Part shown: piece after piece, positions 41,957 to 50,243 of the stretch
How positions within the stretch are numbered: the first letter of the stretch is position 1
How the letters are laid out: every line of letters starts with the position of its first letter
Source: Micromonospora sp. MW-13
GTDB lineage: Bacteria > Actinomycetota > Actinomycetes > Mycobacteriales > Micromonosporaceae
Assembly: GCF_003434305.1 (NCBI RefSeq)
Contig: NZ_QKKX01000050.1
Span: 1-64,000, forward strand
DNA: 64,000 bases
Reading direction: 5' to 3'
Translations under genes and position numbers: made by a program
Notes under the pieces: generated by a model
Seen by the model: only the letters and a program-made list of their open reading frames with translations
What the model was told of the DNA's origin: nothing
Database searches by the model: none

Positions 41957-42151
41957 TCAGGGAGTTCTCATCTTCGTCAGGGCGATGAAGCCGCGCCATG
42001 CGGCCGGCGAGAAGGTCAGGGTGCCGCCCTCGCGGTTCTTCGTGTCGCGGACGAGGACGACGCCGGGCAGATTGTCGGCGACCTCCACGCAGGCCCCGCC
42101 GTTGTTGCCGCTCCTGGTGCTGGTGCGCCACCGCGCCCGGGTCAGGTCCAT
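41957..42151 (-). CDS. DUF397 protein
   Basis: 64 residues from ATG 42151, overlapping the XRE gene stop by 10 nt. DUF397 signature: ARWRTSTRSGNNGGACVEVADNLPGVVLVRDTKNREGGTLTFSPAAWRGFI. These short proteins partner with XRE/DUF5753 regulators throughout Streptomyces and Micromonospora and are often linked to development. The pair is sometimes proposed to work in a toxin-antitoxin-like manner; not shown here. Confidence 0.88.
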   Translation of the reverse strand: MDLTRARWRTSTRSGNNGGACVEVADNLPGVVLVRDTKNREGGTLTFSPAAWRGFIALTKMRTP

Positions 42152-42909
42152 GATGCCGCCGCTTTCCTGATGAGGTCCAGAGACTGCGCCCGCGGCAGGG
42201 CCTCGCCGGTGATGCGCGCCAACCGCCGGTCCAGGGTAGCAATGTCGGCCGATTGGTCGAGGATCTGCGCCTTGATCTGACCGTCGACGTGGGACAGCCG
42301 GGTGCCGTCGGGCATGTCCGCCAGGATGAACGGCCCGCCGAGTCCCCCGTACATGCCGGTCGTGGCGGGAACGATGTGCACCTGCACCGCGGGGAGCTGG
42401 GCGCACTCGGCCAGGTGTTCGCACTGTGCCCGCATCATGTCCCGGTCGCCTCCGGCCGTGCGGTGCAGGACTCCCTCGTCGATGACGGCCGCCAGCAGCG
42501 GAGGCCGATCCCGGTGGAGCACGGCCTGCCGGGCGAGGCGCGCGGAGACGAGGTCGTCGAGTTCCCTGGCGGTGAGCGCCTCCCCCGCGAGGGTCGCCCG
42601 TGCGTACGCCTCGGTCTGGAGCAGGCCCGGGACCCAGGCCAGCTCGAACCACCGCAGGGACAGGGCCTCGCGTTCGATGTCGGCCCAGCGACGGAACCAC
42701 ACGGGCTCGCGGCGCTTCAGCGCGTCCGGCCATAGGTCCACGATCTCGCGGCCGAGGATCGCGGCGACCTGCGCGCGGTGCCGGGTCTGGGGAATACGTC
42801 CGGGGTTTGCCCATCGGGCGGCTGTCTTCGAGTCGACGCCGATCTGGGCTGCGAGGCTGTCGGCGGTCTCCCCCACTGTGGTCATGGCCTCGACGACGGC
42901 GTGGTTCAT
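42142..42909 (-). CDS. XRE-type regulator with DUF5753 domain
   Basis: 255 residues from ATG 42909 with AAAGGAAA upstream. The N-terminal HTH (TTVGETADSLAAQIGVDSKTAARWANPGRIPQTRHR) is followed by a DUF5753 domain (FELAWVPGLLQTEAYARATL ... VQVHIVPATTGMYGGLGGPFILADM). It forms a coupled pair with the DUF397 gene. Such pairs are abundant in mycelial actinomycetes. Targets unknown. Confidence 0.88.
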   Translation of the reverse strand: MNHAVVEAMTTVGETADSLAAQIGVDSKTAARWANPGRIPQTRHRAQVAAILGREIVDLWPDALKRREPVWFRRWADIEREALSLRWFELAWVPGLLQTEAYARATLAGEALTARELDDLVSARLARQAVLHRDRPPLLAAVIDEGVLHRTAGGDRDMMRAQCEHLAECAQLPAVQVHIVPATTGMYGGLGGPFILADMPDGTRLSHVDGQIKAQILDQSADIATLDRRLARITGEALPRAQSLDLIRKAAASWT

Positions 42910-43063
42910 CCCGTTTCCTTTCAGGACATCCTGACTTGTCGGGGGCGATCTTTCTACGCGGTGTGATTGGTTCGCAACCGTCGGCAAGGTGGGTGTTGGA
43001 AATCGTCCGTCGCTGACAGCCGGGGAGTCCGATGCGCCACCGGGAGATCACCGGGGCGGGGAC

Positions 43064-43364
43064 GTGCTGCAACTGACCCGCGCGGCGAGCCCGCAGTTCG
43101 TCGGCGCGATCGTCGTGCGGGTGATTCGGGAGTTGAGGGATCGGCACACGTACCACGGGTGGACCTGGGTTGAGGGCTACCAGCTGGACGTCCGGGGCGA
43201 AGCGGGAGTTGTTCGTCCTGCGCGAAGGGCTGCGTTGGTTGCCGCCGGTCGCGCTACCGCCGGGCCGTCGGTCGGCGCGGGCGCAGCTGACCCCGCTCAC
43301 CCCGGCGGCGCCTCCGGGTGGGCTGACCGGCCGGTTCGTGACGTGGGCGCGCCCGCGCGGGTAG
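43064..43364 (+). pseudogene. Frameshifted small hypothetical protein
   Basis: The frame from GTG 43064 gives LQLTRAASPQFVGAIVVRVI, then HTYHGWTWVEGYQLDVRG, and the same protein seems to continue in another frame with KRELFVLREGLRWLPP to the stop at 43364. The switch occurs near 43195, where bases appear to be missing. Intact relatives in actinomycetes are short proteins of unknown function. The disruption, next to the MFS pseudogene, suggests local gene decay. Confidence 0.6.
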
Positions 43365-43380
43365 ACGGGGCGTACCCGCG

Positions 43381-44109
43381 TCAGAGGCCGCCGGAGACGC
43401 GTAGGACGGCGCCGGTGGTGTAGCTGGCGTCGGGGCCGAGGAGCCAGGCGATGGCGGCGGCGATCTCGTCGGGTTCGCCGGCTCGGCCGAGTGGGATGCG
43501 GCCGGCGGCGCTGTCGGCGCGGTCAGGTACGCCGGAGAGGGCGTGCAGGTCGGTGCGGACGATGCCGGGGGCGACGCCGTTGACGCGGATGCCGTGGGGG
43601 GCGAGTTCCTTGGCCAGGCCGACGGTGAGGGTGTCGGTGGCGGCTTTGACGGCGGCGTAGTGGACGTACTCCCCCGGGCTGCCGAGGGTGGCGGCGGCGG
43701 AGGAGACGTTGACGATGGCGCCGCCGTGGGTGAGGCGGCGGGCGGCTTGTTGGGCGCACAGGACGTACCCGATGAGGTTGACGTCGACGACGTGGCGCAG
43801 GTCGTCGGCGCGCAGGTCGGTGAGGGGGCCGATGGGGCTGGTGACGCCGGCGTTGTTGACCAGGCCGGTGAGGGGGCCGAGGTCGGCGGCGGCGTCGAAG
43901 AGGCGGGTGATGGCGTCGGGGTCGGTGGTGTCGGCGGGGACGGCGACGGCCTGGCGGCCGGTGGCGCGGATGTCGGCGACGACGGTGTCGGCGGCATGCT
44001 GGTCGCGGCGGTAGCCGATGGCGACGTGGTGGCCGTGGTGGGCGAGGCGGCGGGCGGTGGCGGCGCCGATGCCGCGGCTGCCGCCGGTGATGATGGTGAC
44101 GGGATTCAA
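43381..44109 (-). CDS. Short-chain dehydrogenase/reductase (FabG-like)
   Basis: 242 residues with a TTG start at 44109, chosen because GGAGGAG lies seven bases upstream and the protein then begins LNPVTIITGGSRGIG. SDR features: TGGSRGIG (NADP), NNAG, catalytic Ser-Tyr-Lys (VNVSSAAA ... YVHYAAVKAA), C-terminal ASYTTGAVLRVSGGL. Substrate unknown; general 3-oxoacyl reductase-like. It is divergent from the peroxiredoxin gene. Confidence 0.88.
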   Translation of the reverse strand: MNPVTIITGGSRGIGAATARRLAHHGHHVAIGYRRDQHAADTVVADIRATGRQAVAVPADTTDPDAITRLFDAAADLGPLTGLVNNAGVTSPIGPLTDLRADDLRHVVDVNLIGYVLCAQQAARRLTHGGAIVNVSSAAATLGSPGEYVHYAAVKAATDTLTVGLAKELAPHGIRVNGVAPGIVRTDLHALSGVPDRADSAAGRIPLGRAGEPDEIAAAIAWLLGPDASYTTGAVLRVSGGL

Positions 44110-44231
44110 TGGGTACTCCTCCCCCGGGTGCTGGTGGTGACGGTACCGGCGGGGGTGGTCGGTGGTGGTGGAGAGCGCGGTCACACCGGTGATCGCCTAC
44201 GCTGCCGGCGTCGACTAGTGGAGGTGGGCGG

Positions 44232-44693
44232 GTGGCGGGTGTGCGGGTCGGTGACCTGGTCGAGGATTTCGAGTTGCCGGACGAGACGGGGACGCCGTGG
44301 CGGTTGTCGGAGTTCCTGGTGGTGGGTCCGGTGGTGTTGTTCTTCTATCCGGCGGCGATGACGCGGGGGTGCACGGCGGAGAGCTGTCACTTCCGGGACC
44401 TGGCGGCGGAGTTCGCGGCGGTGGGCGCGCAGCGGGTGGGGATCAGTCGGGACGTGGTGGAGAAGCAGGCGGAGTTCTCCCGGTTGCACGGGTTCGACTA
44501 TCCGTTGTTGTCGGACGTGGACGGTGTGGTGGCGCGGCGGTTCGGGGTGTTGCGGCGGGTGCCGTTGGGGCCGTTGAGTACGCGGCGGATGACGTTCGTG
44601 ATCGGTTCCGATCGGCGGGTGGTGGAGGTGGTGCACAGCGAGTTGGGGATGAACGAGCACGCGGATCGGGCGTTGCGCGCGTTGGGGGGGTGA
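44232..44693 (+). CDS. bcp: Peroxiredoxin, BCP/PrxQ type
   Basis: 153 residues from GTG 44232. Thiol peroxidase reducing H2O2 and alkyl peroxides. Peroxidatic C47 and resolving C52 lie in FFYPAAMTRGCTAESCHF, the PrxQ arrangement five residues apart. VGISRDVVEKQAEFSRLHGFDYPLLSD is also conserved. Followed after 67 bp by the gene at 44761. Confidence 0.9.
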   Translation: MAGVRVGDLVEDFELPDETGTPWRLSEFLVVGPVVLFFYPAAMTRGCTAESCHFRDLAAEFAAVGAQRVGISRDVVEKQAEFSRLHGFDYPLLSDVDGVVARRFGVLRRVPLGPLSTRRMTFVIGSDRRVVEVVHSELGMNEHADRALRALGG

Positions 44694-44760
44694 TCTTTCG
44701 GGTGTCGCAGTGGGCTGGTATCAAGGCAGGAATCAAACAGGTGTACGGAAGAGGGTTGTG

Positions 44761-45453
44761 ATGGGTGCCGTGGGCCAGGGTTTGTCCACTGACGAGGTGC
44801 AGAGCATCCGGGAGGCGTTGGCGGCCGGCCGGAAGCCGAAGGTGGTGTTCACCTCGTCGGCGGGTCAGATCGCCGGCCAGGTGGGCCAGGTGGTGGAGTT
44901 GACCGATCCGTCGGTGTCCGACGAGTTCGTGGTGGTGCGGTTCGGTCGGGACGAGTTGCCGTTCTCCCCCGCCGACGTGGCGGTGGCGCCGCGTGGGGCG
45001 GGTCGGCGGGTGGCGGAGGTGAAGGCGGAGCCTGAGCCGGTGTCGCCGGTGGCGGAGCCGGAGTTCGTGCTGGACACGCCGCAGGTGCCGGCGGCGCGGC
45101 GGGAGGAGCCGATTGTGGAGCAGCAGCAGGTGGAGTCGAAGCCGCCGGCGCGGCGGCCGGTGAAGGCGGTGAAGCCGAAGGGGCCGGCGGGGTTGACGGT
45201 GACGTTGGCGTATGCCGACGGTGAGTGGACGGTGGCGGCGCAGCAGGGTGCGAAGTCGTTGGCGAAGCCGTATGTGGTGAAGCCGGCGGAGGCGTTGCGG
45301 ATGGTGGCGTTGGTGGACGTTCCGGGGGTGCAGGAGGCGGTGGAGCAGATCCTGGGAGCGGAGCGGGCGGAGGCGGAGCAGCAGGCGGAGAAGTTGCGGG
45401 CGGAGTTGGCGGAGATCGAGGCGCGGTTGGCGGAGTTGCGCGAGGTGGGTTGA
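44761..45453 (+). CDS. Conserved hypothetical protein with C-terminal coiled coil
   Basis: 230 residues from ATG 44761 (GTG 44758 just before it is an alternative); AGAGGG upstream. N-terminal ~85 residues form a compact domain (VQSIREALAAGRKPKVVFTSSAGQIAGQVGQVVELTDP). A Pro/Glu-rich linker leads to a second domain (GLTVTLAYADGEWTVAAQQGAKSL) and a coiled coil (ERAEAEQQAEKLRAELAEIEARLAEL). No family I can name; similar proteins occur widely in actinobacteria. Confidence 0.7.
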   Translation: MGAVGQGLSTDEVQSIREALAAGRKPKVVFTSSAGQIAGQVGQVVELTDPSVSDEFVVVRFGRDELPFSPADVAVAPRGAGRRVAEVKAEPEPVSPVAEPEFVLDTPQVPAARREEPIVEQQQVESKPPARRPVKAVKPKGPAGLTVTLAYADGEWTVAAQQGAKSLAKPYVVKPAEALRMVALVDVPGVQEAVEQILGAERAEAEQQAEKLRAELAEIEARLAELREVG

Positions 45454-45472
45454 TCGCGTCCGGTGTGCCTGT

Positions 45473-45511
45473 CCCCCGCCCCTCGTCGCCGTGTGCGGCG
45501 GGGGGCGGGGG
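45473..45511. terminator. Bidirectional hairpin terminator
   Basis: GC-rich imperfect stem with a TGTG loop between convergent stops at 45453 and 45523. Confidence 0.5.
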
Positions 45512-45522
45512 CGTGTCGGGGG

Positions 45523-46707
45523 TCAGAAGTAGTCGTGTAGTTGGGCGGGGCCGCCGGCGGCGAGCAGGTCGAGGGGGCGGGGGTCGGCTGTGGTGGTGGT
45601 GTGCAGCAGGCCGGTGTGTCGGAGGGTTTCGGCGTTGGTGGTGCCGGTGTAGAGCTGGGCGAAGCCGCGGACGGTCAGGTGTAGCGGGGTGTCGGTGGTG
45701 GTGCGGTGCAGTTCGGCGGCGCCGTCGGCGACGTCGAGGCGCCAGGTGCCGGTGTTCCAGTCGGCGAGGTGGTCGTGGAGGGTGAAGGTGACGGTGCCGC
45801 GGGCGTGGGTGGGCCAGCCGCGTTGGGTGACGGCGCGGGTGACGTCGACGGGTCGGTGCATCCAGGTGTCGCGGTGGTGTTCGCGGGTGGCTTCGATGGG
45901 CAGGTGGGCGGTTAGGGCGTCGCCGTCGAGCAGGGTGAGTCGCAGGGTGGGGGTGACGCTGGCCCAGGTGGCGAGGGTGCTGATGAGTTCGCGGGCGGCG
46001 TCGGCGGTGGTGGCGAGGACGTTGTCGACGGTGAGGACGGCGTCGGGGCCGTAGCCTCGGCCGCGGTTCCAGGTGGCGTAGCCGACGAGGTGGTCGTCGT
46101 GTTCGACGAGGGTGAGGCCGTCGGTGGGCAGGGTGTCGGTGGGGTGGTCGAACAGGGGGCCGCGGCGGGTGAGTAGGCCGTGGCGGTGGCGGGTGACGGT
46201 TTCGTAGAGGTTGGTGATGGCGGGTAGGTCGGCGGGGCCGCCGTCGCGGACGGTGAGGTGGGGGTTGGGTCGGTGTCGGGGTAGGGCGGCGGTGGGTAGG
46301 TCGAGGGTGCGTAGGGCTCCGGCGACCTCCCAGCCGCAGGCGCGGTAGGGGGCGGTGGTGGTGGGGAACAGGGCGCTGACGGCGGCGCCGCGGTCGTGGG
46401 CGCCGCGCAGGAGGTTGGTGAGCAGGGCGCGGGCGATGCCTCGGCCGCGGGCTGCGGGGGTGACGGCGACGCCGGCGACGTCGGCGGCGGTCACGGGGCG
46501 GTCGTTCCACCACTGGTCGTGGTGCAGGTCGACGGCTTTGCCGAGGAGTTGGCCGGTGGGGTCGAAGGCGCCGTAGCGGGTCAGGCCGGGTGGGGTGGTG
46601 GTGGCGTGTGGTGGTGGGGTGGGGTCGGATCCGAAGGCGTGGCGGCCGAGGGTCCAGGCGGCGGTGAGGTCGTCGGGGGTGAGTTCTCGGACGTCGATGG
46701 TGGGCAT
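45523..46707 (-). CDS. Eis-like GNAT acetyltransferase
   Basis: 394 residues, close to the ~400 of mycobacterial Eis. It has an N-terminal GNAT domain (ADVAGVAVTPAARGRGIARALLTNLL), a second GNAT-like domain (WNRGRGYGPDAVLTVDNVLATT) and a C-terminal sterol-carrier-like domain ending HDYF, where the free C-terminal carboxylate is catalytic in Eis. A conserved Tyr follows in PTTTAPYRACGWE. Eis proteins acetylate amine substrates including aminoglycosides and can confer resistance. Whether this one does is unknown. Confidence 0.88.
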   Translation of the reverse strand: MPTIDVRELTPDDLTAAWTLGRHAFGSDPTPPPHATTTPPGLTRYGAFDPTGQLLGKAVDLHHDQWWNDRPVTAADVAGVAVTPAARGRGIARALLTNLLRGAHDRGAAVSALFPTTTAPYRACGWEVAGALRTLDLPTAALPRHRPNPHLTVRDGGPADLPAITNLYETVTRHRHGLLTRRGPLFDHPTDTLPTDGLTLVEHDDHLVGYATWNRGRGYGPDAVLTVDNVLATTADAARELISTLATWASVTPTLRLTLLDGDALTAHLPIEATREHHRDTWMHRPVDVTRAVTQRGWPTHARGTVTFTLHDHLADWNTGTWRLDVADGAAELHRTTTDTPLHLTVRGFAQLYTGTTNAETLRHTGLLHTTTTADPRPLDLLAAGGPAQLHDYF

Positions 46708-46766
46708 CGGGTGACGGTAGCGGGGGGTGTGGTGCGGCTGCCTGGATTTTGTGGTGGTGTGTGGCG

Positions 46767-46794
46767 GGGCCGGCGCGGTTTGTCGCGCCGGCCC
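46767..46794 (-). terminator. Hairpin terminator after cydB
   Basis: Perfect 11-bp stem (46767-46777 with 46784-46794) and 6-nt loop, 14 bases beyond the cydB stop. Confidence 0.65.
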
Positions 46795-46807
46795 GTTGTC
46801 TTGCTGG

Positions 46808-47806
46808 TCAGTGGTGCGGGATGTGGGCGACGCCGATGCGCTTGCGGAACACCCAGTAGGTCCAGCCCTGGTAGGCCAGGACGATGGGGGTGAACACGAC
46901 CGCCACCCAGGTCATGATCTTCAGGGTGTAGGGGGTGGAGGCGGCGTTGCTGGCGGTGAGGGTGCCGGTGGGGTCGCCGGTGGAGGGCAGCAGGTTCGGG
47001 AACAGGGCGGCGAACAGGGTGGCCACGGCCAGGGCGATGGCCACGGCGGTGCCGGTGAAGGCCCAGCCTTCGCGGCGGGTGTGGGCGGCGGCGAGGCCGG
47101 CGAGCAGGGCGAGCGCGGCGCCGGCGGCGAGGACGGTGGCGGTGGTGCTGGAGCGGATGGTGAGGGTCCAGGTGAGGAAGGCCACGGCGAGTACGGCGGT
47201 GCCGGCGCCGAGGCGTACGGCGAGGGTGCGGGCGCGGTGGCGGATGTCGCCGACGGTCTTGAGGGCGATGAACACGGCGCCGTGGGTGAGGAAGAGGGCG
47301 GCGGTGGTGGCGCCGCCGAGCAGGGCGTAGGGGTTGAGGAGGTTGAGGAGGTCGCCGACGTATTCGTGGTCGGCGTCGAGGGGTACGCCGCGCAGGATGT
47401 TGGCGAAGGCGACGCCCCAGAGGATCGCCGGGATGAGGGAGCCGAGGAAGATGGCGGTGTCCCAGCGGCGTTTCCAGGTGGTTTCTGGGCGCTTGTGGCG
47501 GTATTCGAAGGCGACGCCGCGGGCGATGAGGGCGAGCAGGATGAGTAGCAGGGGCAGGTAGAAGCCGGAGAAGAGGGTGGCGTACCACTCGGGGAAGGCG
47601 GCGAACATGGCGCCGCCGGCGGTGATGAGCCAGACCTCGTTGCCGTCCCAGACGGGGCCGATGGTGTTGATCAGGACGCGGCGTTCGCGGTCGTCGCGGC
47701 CGAGGACGGGTAGCAGCATGCCGACGCCGAAGTCGAAGCCTTCGAGGATGAAGTAGCCGGTGAACAGTACGGCGACGAGGAGAAACCAGATGGTCGTCAG
47801 TTCCAC
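46808..47806 (-). CDS. cydB: Cytochrome bd oxidase subunit II
   Basis: 332 residues from GTG 47806 with GGAG six bases upstream. Eight to nine hydrophobic helices; N-terminal IWFLLVAVLFTGYFILEGFDFGVGMLLPVLGRDDRERRVLINTIGPVWDGNEVWLITAGGAMFAAFPEWYA is the CydB hallmark. It stabilises CydA in the quinol oxidase that reduces O2 without proton pumping. It lies 12 nt after cydA, in one operon; the CydDC assembly transporter is not adjacent. Confidence 0.95.
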   Translation of the reverse strand: MELTTIWFLLVAVLFTGYFILEGFDFGVGMLLPVLGRDDRERRVLINTIGPVWDGNEVWLITAGGAMFAAFPEWYATLFSGFYLPLLLILLALIARGVAFEYRHKRPETTWKRRWDTAIFLGSLIPAILWGVAFANILRGVPLDADHEYVGDLLNLLNPYALLGGATTAALFLTHGAVFIALKTVGDIRHRARTLAVRLGAGTAVLAVAFLTWTLTIRSSTTATVLAAGAALALLAGLAAAHTRREGWAFTGTAVAIALAVATLFAALFPNLLPSTGDPTGTLTASNAASTPYTLKIMTWVAVVFTPIVLAYQGWTYWVFRKRIGVAHIPHH

Positions 47807-47818
47807 GGTGGGCTCCGG

Positions 47819-49234
47819 TCAGTAGGCGAAGGCGAGTGGGCGCTCGGCGTCGTCGCTGTCGTCGGTGGGTTCGGGGTGGTCGGTGAGGTCGGGTACGCCG
47901 GCGCGGGCGTAGCGGAGTAGGAGTTTGACCTCGATGACGGCGAGGGTGGCGTAGATGAGGGTGAAGGCGGTGAAGGAGGTGAGGACTTCGGTGAGGGAGA
48001 CGCTGCGGGATACGCCGTCGCGGGTGAGCATCTCGCCGAAGACGATCCAGGGTTGGCGGCCCATCTCGGTGAAGATCCAGCCGAAGGAGTTGGCGAGTAG
48101 GGGCAGTACGGGCATGGCGAGGCCGGCGCGCAGCAGCCAGCGGCTGGTGGGGGTGCGGCCCTTGCGTTGTGTCCAGAGGACGAGCAGGGCGATTGCGGCG
48201 GCGGCGAGCCCGAAGGCGATCATGAAGCGGAAGCTCCAGTAGGTGACGGGGATGATCGGGGTGTAGCTGCCGGCGCCGTACTGGCTGGCGTACTGGGCCT
48301 GGAGGTCGTTGATGCCGTGGACGGTGCCGTTGGGGTCGCCGGTGCCGAGGTAGGACAGCAGGTAGGGGATCTTGATGGCGAAGATCTCGCGGCTGCCGTC
48401 GAGGCTGCCGATGGTGAGTACGGAGAACGAGGCGGGGCTCTCGGTGGTGTAGAGGCCTTCGGCGGCGGCCATCTTCATCGGCTGCACCTCGGTCATGATC
48501 TTGCCTTGGATGTCGCCGGTGATGACCACGAGTGCGGAGGAGATCAGGACGACCCAGGAGCCGAACTTGGTGGCGAAGCGGTAGGCGGGGGTGTCTGTGC
48601 TGTCGCGGTTGCGGATGACGTGGTACAGGCCGACGGCGACGACGAGGGAGCCGGCGACGAGGAACGCCCCGGCGAGGGTGTGCGGGAAGGTGATCAGGGC
48701 GACCTTGTTGGTGAGTACGGCGAGGAAGTCGGTCAGTTCGGCGCGGCCGGTGTCGGGGTTGATCCGGTAGCCGACGGGGTTCTGCATGAAGGAGTTCGCG
48801 GCGAGGATGAAGTAGGCGCTGAGGTTGGTGCCGATGGCGGCGGCCCAGATGCTGGCCAGGTGTAGGCGTTTGGGTAGGCGGTCCCAGCCGAAGATCCACA
48901 GGCCGATGAAGGTGGATTCGAGGAAGAAGGCGACGAGGGCCTCGATGGCCAGGGGGGCGCCGAAGATGTCGCCGACGAAGCGGGAGTAGTCGCTCCAGTT
49001 CATGCCGAACTGGAATTCCTGCACGATGCCGGTGACCACGCCCATGGCGAAGTTGATCAGGAAGAGCTTGCCGTAGAACTTGGTGAGTTTCAGGTAGCGC
49101 TCGTTGCCGGTGCGGTGCCACAGGGTTTGCAGGATGGCGACGAGGACGGACAGGCCGATGGTCAGCGGCACGAACAGGAAGTGGTAGACGGTGGTGACAC
49201 CGAACTGCCAGCGGGCGACGTCCAACGCGTCCAC
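47819..49234 (-). CDS. cydA: Cytochrome bd oxidase subunit I
   Basis: 471 residues if started at GTG 49234, giving MDALDVARWQFGVTTVYHFLF, the usual CydA N-terminus, with GGGGG six bases upstream. ATG 49255 adds seven residues but would place the start inside an operator palindrome, so GTG is preferred. Haem/quinol residues: YHFLF (axial His near 14-18), GRQPWIVFGE and the Q-loop region. Nine hydrophobic helices. Terminal oxidase of high oxygen affinity, useful under hypoxia or NO stress. No CydDC near. Confidence 0.93.
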   Translation of the reverse strand: MDALDVARWQFGVTTVYHFLFVPLTIGLSVLVAILQTLWHRTGNERYLKLTKFYGKLFLINFAMGVVTGIVQEFQFGMNWSDYSRFVGDIFGAPLAIEALVAFFLESTFIGLWIFGWDRLPKRLHLASIWAAAIGTNLSAYFILAANSFMQNPVGYRINPDTGRAELTDFLAVLTNKVALITFPHTLAGAFLVAGSLVVAVGLYHVIRNRDSTDTPAYRFATKFGSWVVLISSALVVITGDIQGKIMTEVQPMKMAAAEGLYTTESPASFSVLTIGSLDGSREIFAIKIPYLLSYLGTGDPNGTVHGINDLQAQYASQYGAGSYTPIIPVTYWSFRFMIAFGLAAAAIALLVLWTQRKGRTPTSRWLLRAGLAMPVLPLLANSFGWIFTEMGRQPWIVFGEMLTRDGVSRSVSLTEVLTSFTAFTLIYATLAVIEVKLLLRYARAGVPDLTDHPEPTDDSDDAERPLAFAY

Positions 49235-49254
49235 CTGGAACCCCCAGCCTTTCA

Positions 49255-49290
49255 TACTACGAGACGTAGTAAATACTACCGGGTGTCGTA
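49255..49290. promoter_or_regulatory. BlaI/MecI-like operator repeats upstream of cydA
   Basis: TACTACG-AGA-CGTAGTA is a perfect 7-3-7 inverted repeat (49255-49271). A second, imperfect copy TACTACC...GTCGTAG follows (49274-49290). The TACTAC/GTAGTA half-sites resemble BlaI/CopY-family operators. No such regulator gene is in the window. They sit between divergent cydA and the acyltransferase gene. Confidence 0.6.
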
Positions 49291-49422
49291 GAAGAATCGG
49301 CAGGGTCGGAGGTCCCGAGCCGGCCCGGGACCAATGACCTCGATCACCTCTGCCGCCCAACCCACCCGCGTGCGCCGGGCGGGCGCACCGCCGTGGCGGC
49401 GACGTGCGACCATCGAGCGCTG

Positions 49423-50190
49423 ATGGACACCCCGACCAACCCCTGGCAGCCGCCCCTGATCTGGCGCGGCGCCCAGCTGTTCGCCCGTGCCGTCGTCGGC
49501 GCCCTGGCCCGCCTCGAGGTCAGCGGCGACGTGCCCGACCGGCTGCGCCGCGGCCCGCTGATCCTGGCCGCCAACCACCTCAGCCCGTTCGATCCGGTGG
49601 TCCTCGCCGCCGCCTGCCGCGCCCGCGGTGTGGCACCCCGGATCATGGCCACCGGCGGCCTGTTCCGCGCCCCGCTCGTCGGCGCCGCCATGCGCCGGGC
49701 CGGGCACCTGCGCGTCGACCGGGGCACCGACGCCGTGCACCGGGCCCTCGACGACGCGGCCAGAGCCGTGGCCGACGGGTCGGTGATCCTGGTCTACCCG
49801 GAGGGTCGCATCGGCCTGGACCCCGGCCTGTGGCCGGAACGCGGCAAGACCGGCACCGCCCGGCTCGCCCTCGCCTGCGGCGCCGCGGTGGTGCCCGTCG
49901 CGCAGTGGGGCTCCCACGAGGTGCTGCCCTACCGGGCCCCGAAGGGCATGCTGCGCGCCGTCGCCCGGGCGGTGCGCCGCCGGCCGGTGGTGAGGGTGCA
50001 CTTCGGCGCGCCCGTGGACCTGACCGGCGTCGACCCCGCGGCCCCGGGCGCGGCCCGCCTGGCCACCGACCGGATCATCGACGCGATCACCGACGGCCTG
50101 GTCCCGCTGCGCCCCGACGAGCCCGACCGGCCCCGGCACGTCGACCCGGGGCGTCCCAGCGACACCAGCCGCTCCCACCGGCGCGGCTGA
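49423..50190 (+). CDS. 1-acylglycerol-3-phosphate O-acyltransferase (PlsC-like)
   Basis: 255 residues from ATG 49423. The catalytic motif is NHLSPFD (NHx4D) near residue 51, followed by YPEGRIG (substrate phosphate binding) and VPVAQWGSHEVLP. PlsC-type enzymes acylate lysophosphatidic acid in the membrane; related family members acylate other lipids or siderophores. The C-terminal ~30 residues are Pro/Arg/Asp-rich and not conserved-looking. Divergent from cydA. Confidence 0.85.
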   Translation: MDTPTNPWQPPLIWRGAQLFARAVVGALARLEVSGDVPDRLRRGPLILAANHLSPFDPVVLAAACRARGVAPRIMATGGLFRAPLVGAAMRRAGHLRVDRGTDAVHRALDDAARAVADGSVILVYPEGRIGLDPGLWPERGKTGTARLALACGAAVVPVAQWGSHEVLPYRAPKGMLRAVARAVRRRPVVRVHFGAPVDLTGVDPAAPGAARLATDRIIDAITDGLVPLRPDEPDRPRHVDPGRPSDTSRSHRRG

Positions 50191-50197
50191 CGGCCCT

Positions 50198-50236
50198 GAC
50201 CCCGGTCGTGTCGGGCGTCCCGACGCGACCGGGGTC
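50198..50236. terminator. Bidirectional hairpin terminator
   Basis: 18-bp stem with a single wobble (50198-50215 with 50219-50236), 3-nt loop, between convergent stops at 50190 and 50244. Confidence 0.7.
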
Positions 50237-50243
50237 GACGGGG

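Noticed and set aside
44849..46513. 554-codon minus-strand open frame across the coiled-coil and Eis-like genes
   Set aside because: Pro/Arg/His-rich translation overlapping two convincing genes in other frames; no domain visible.
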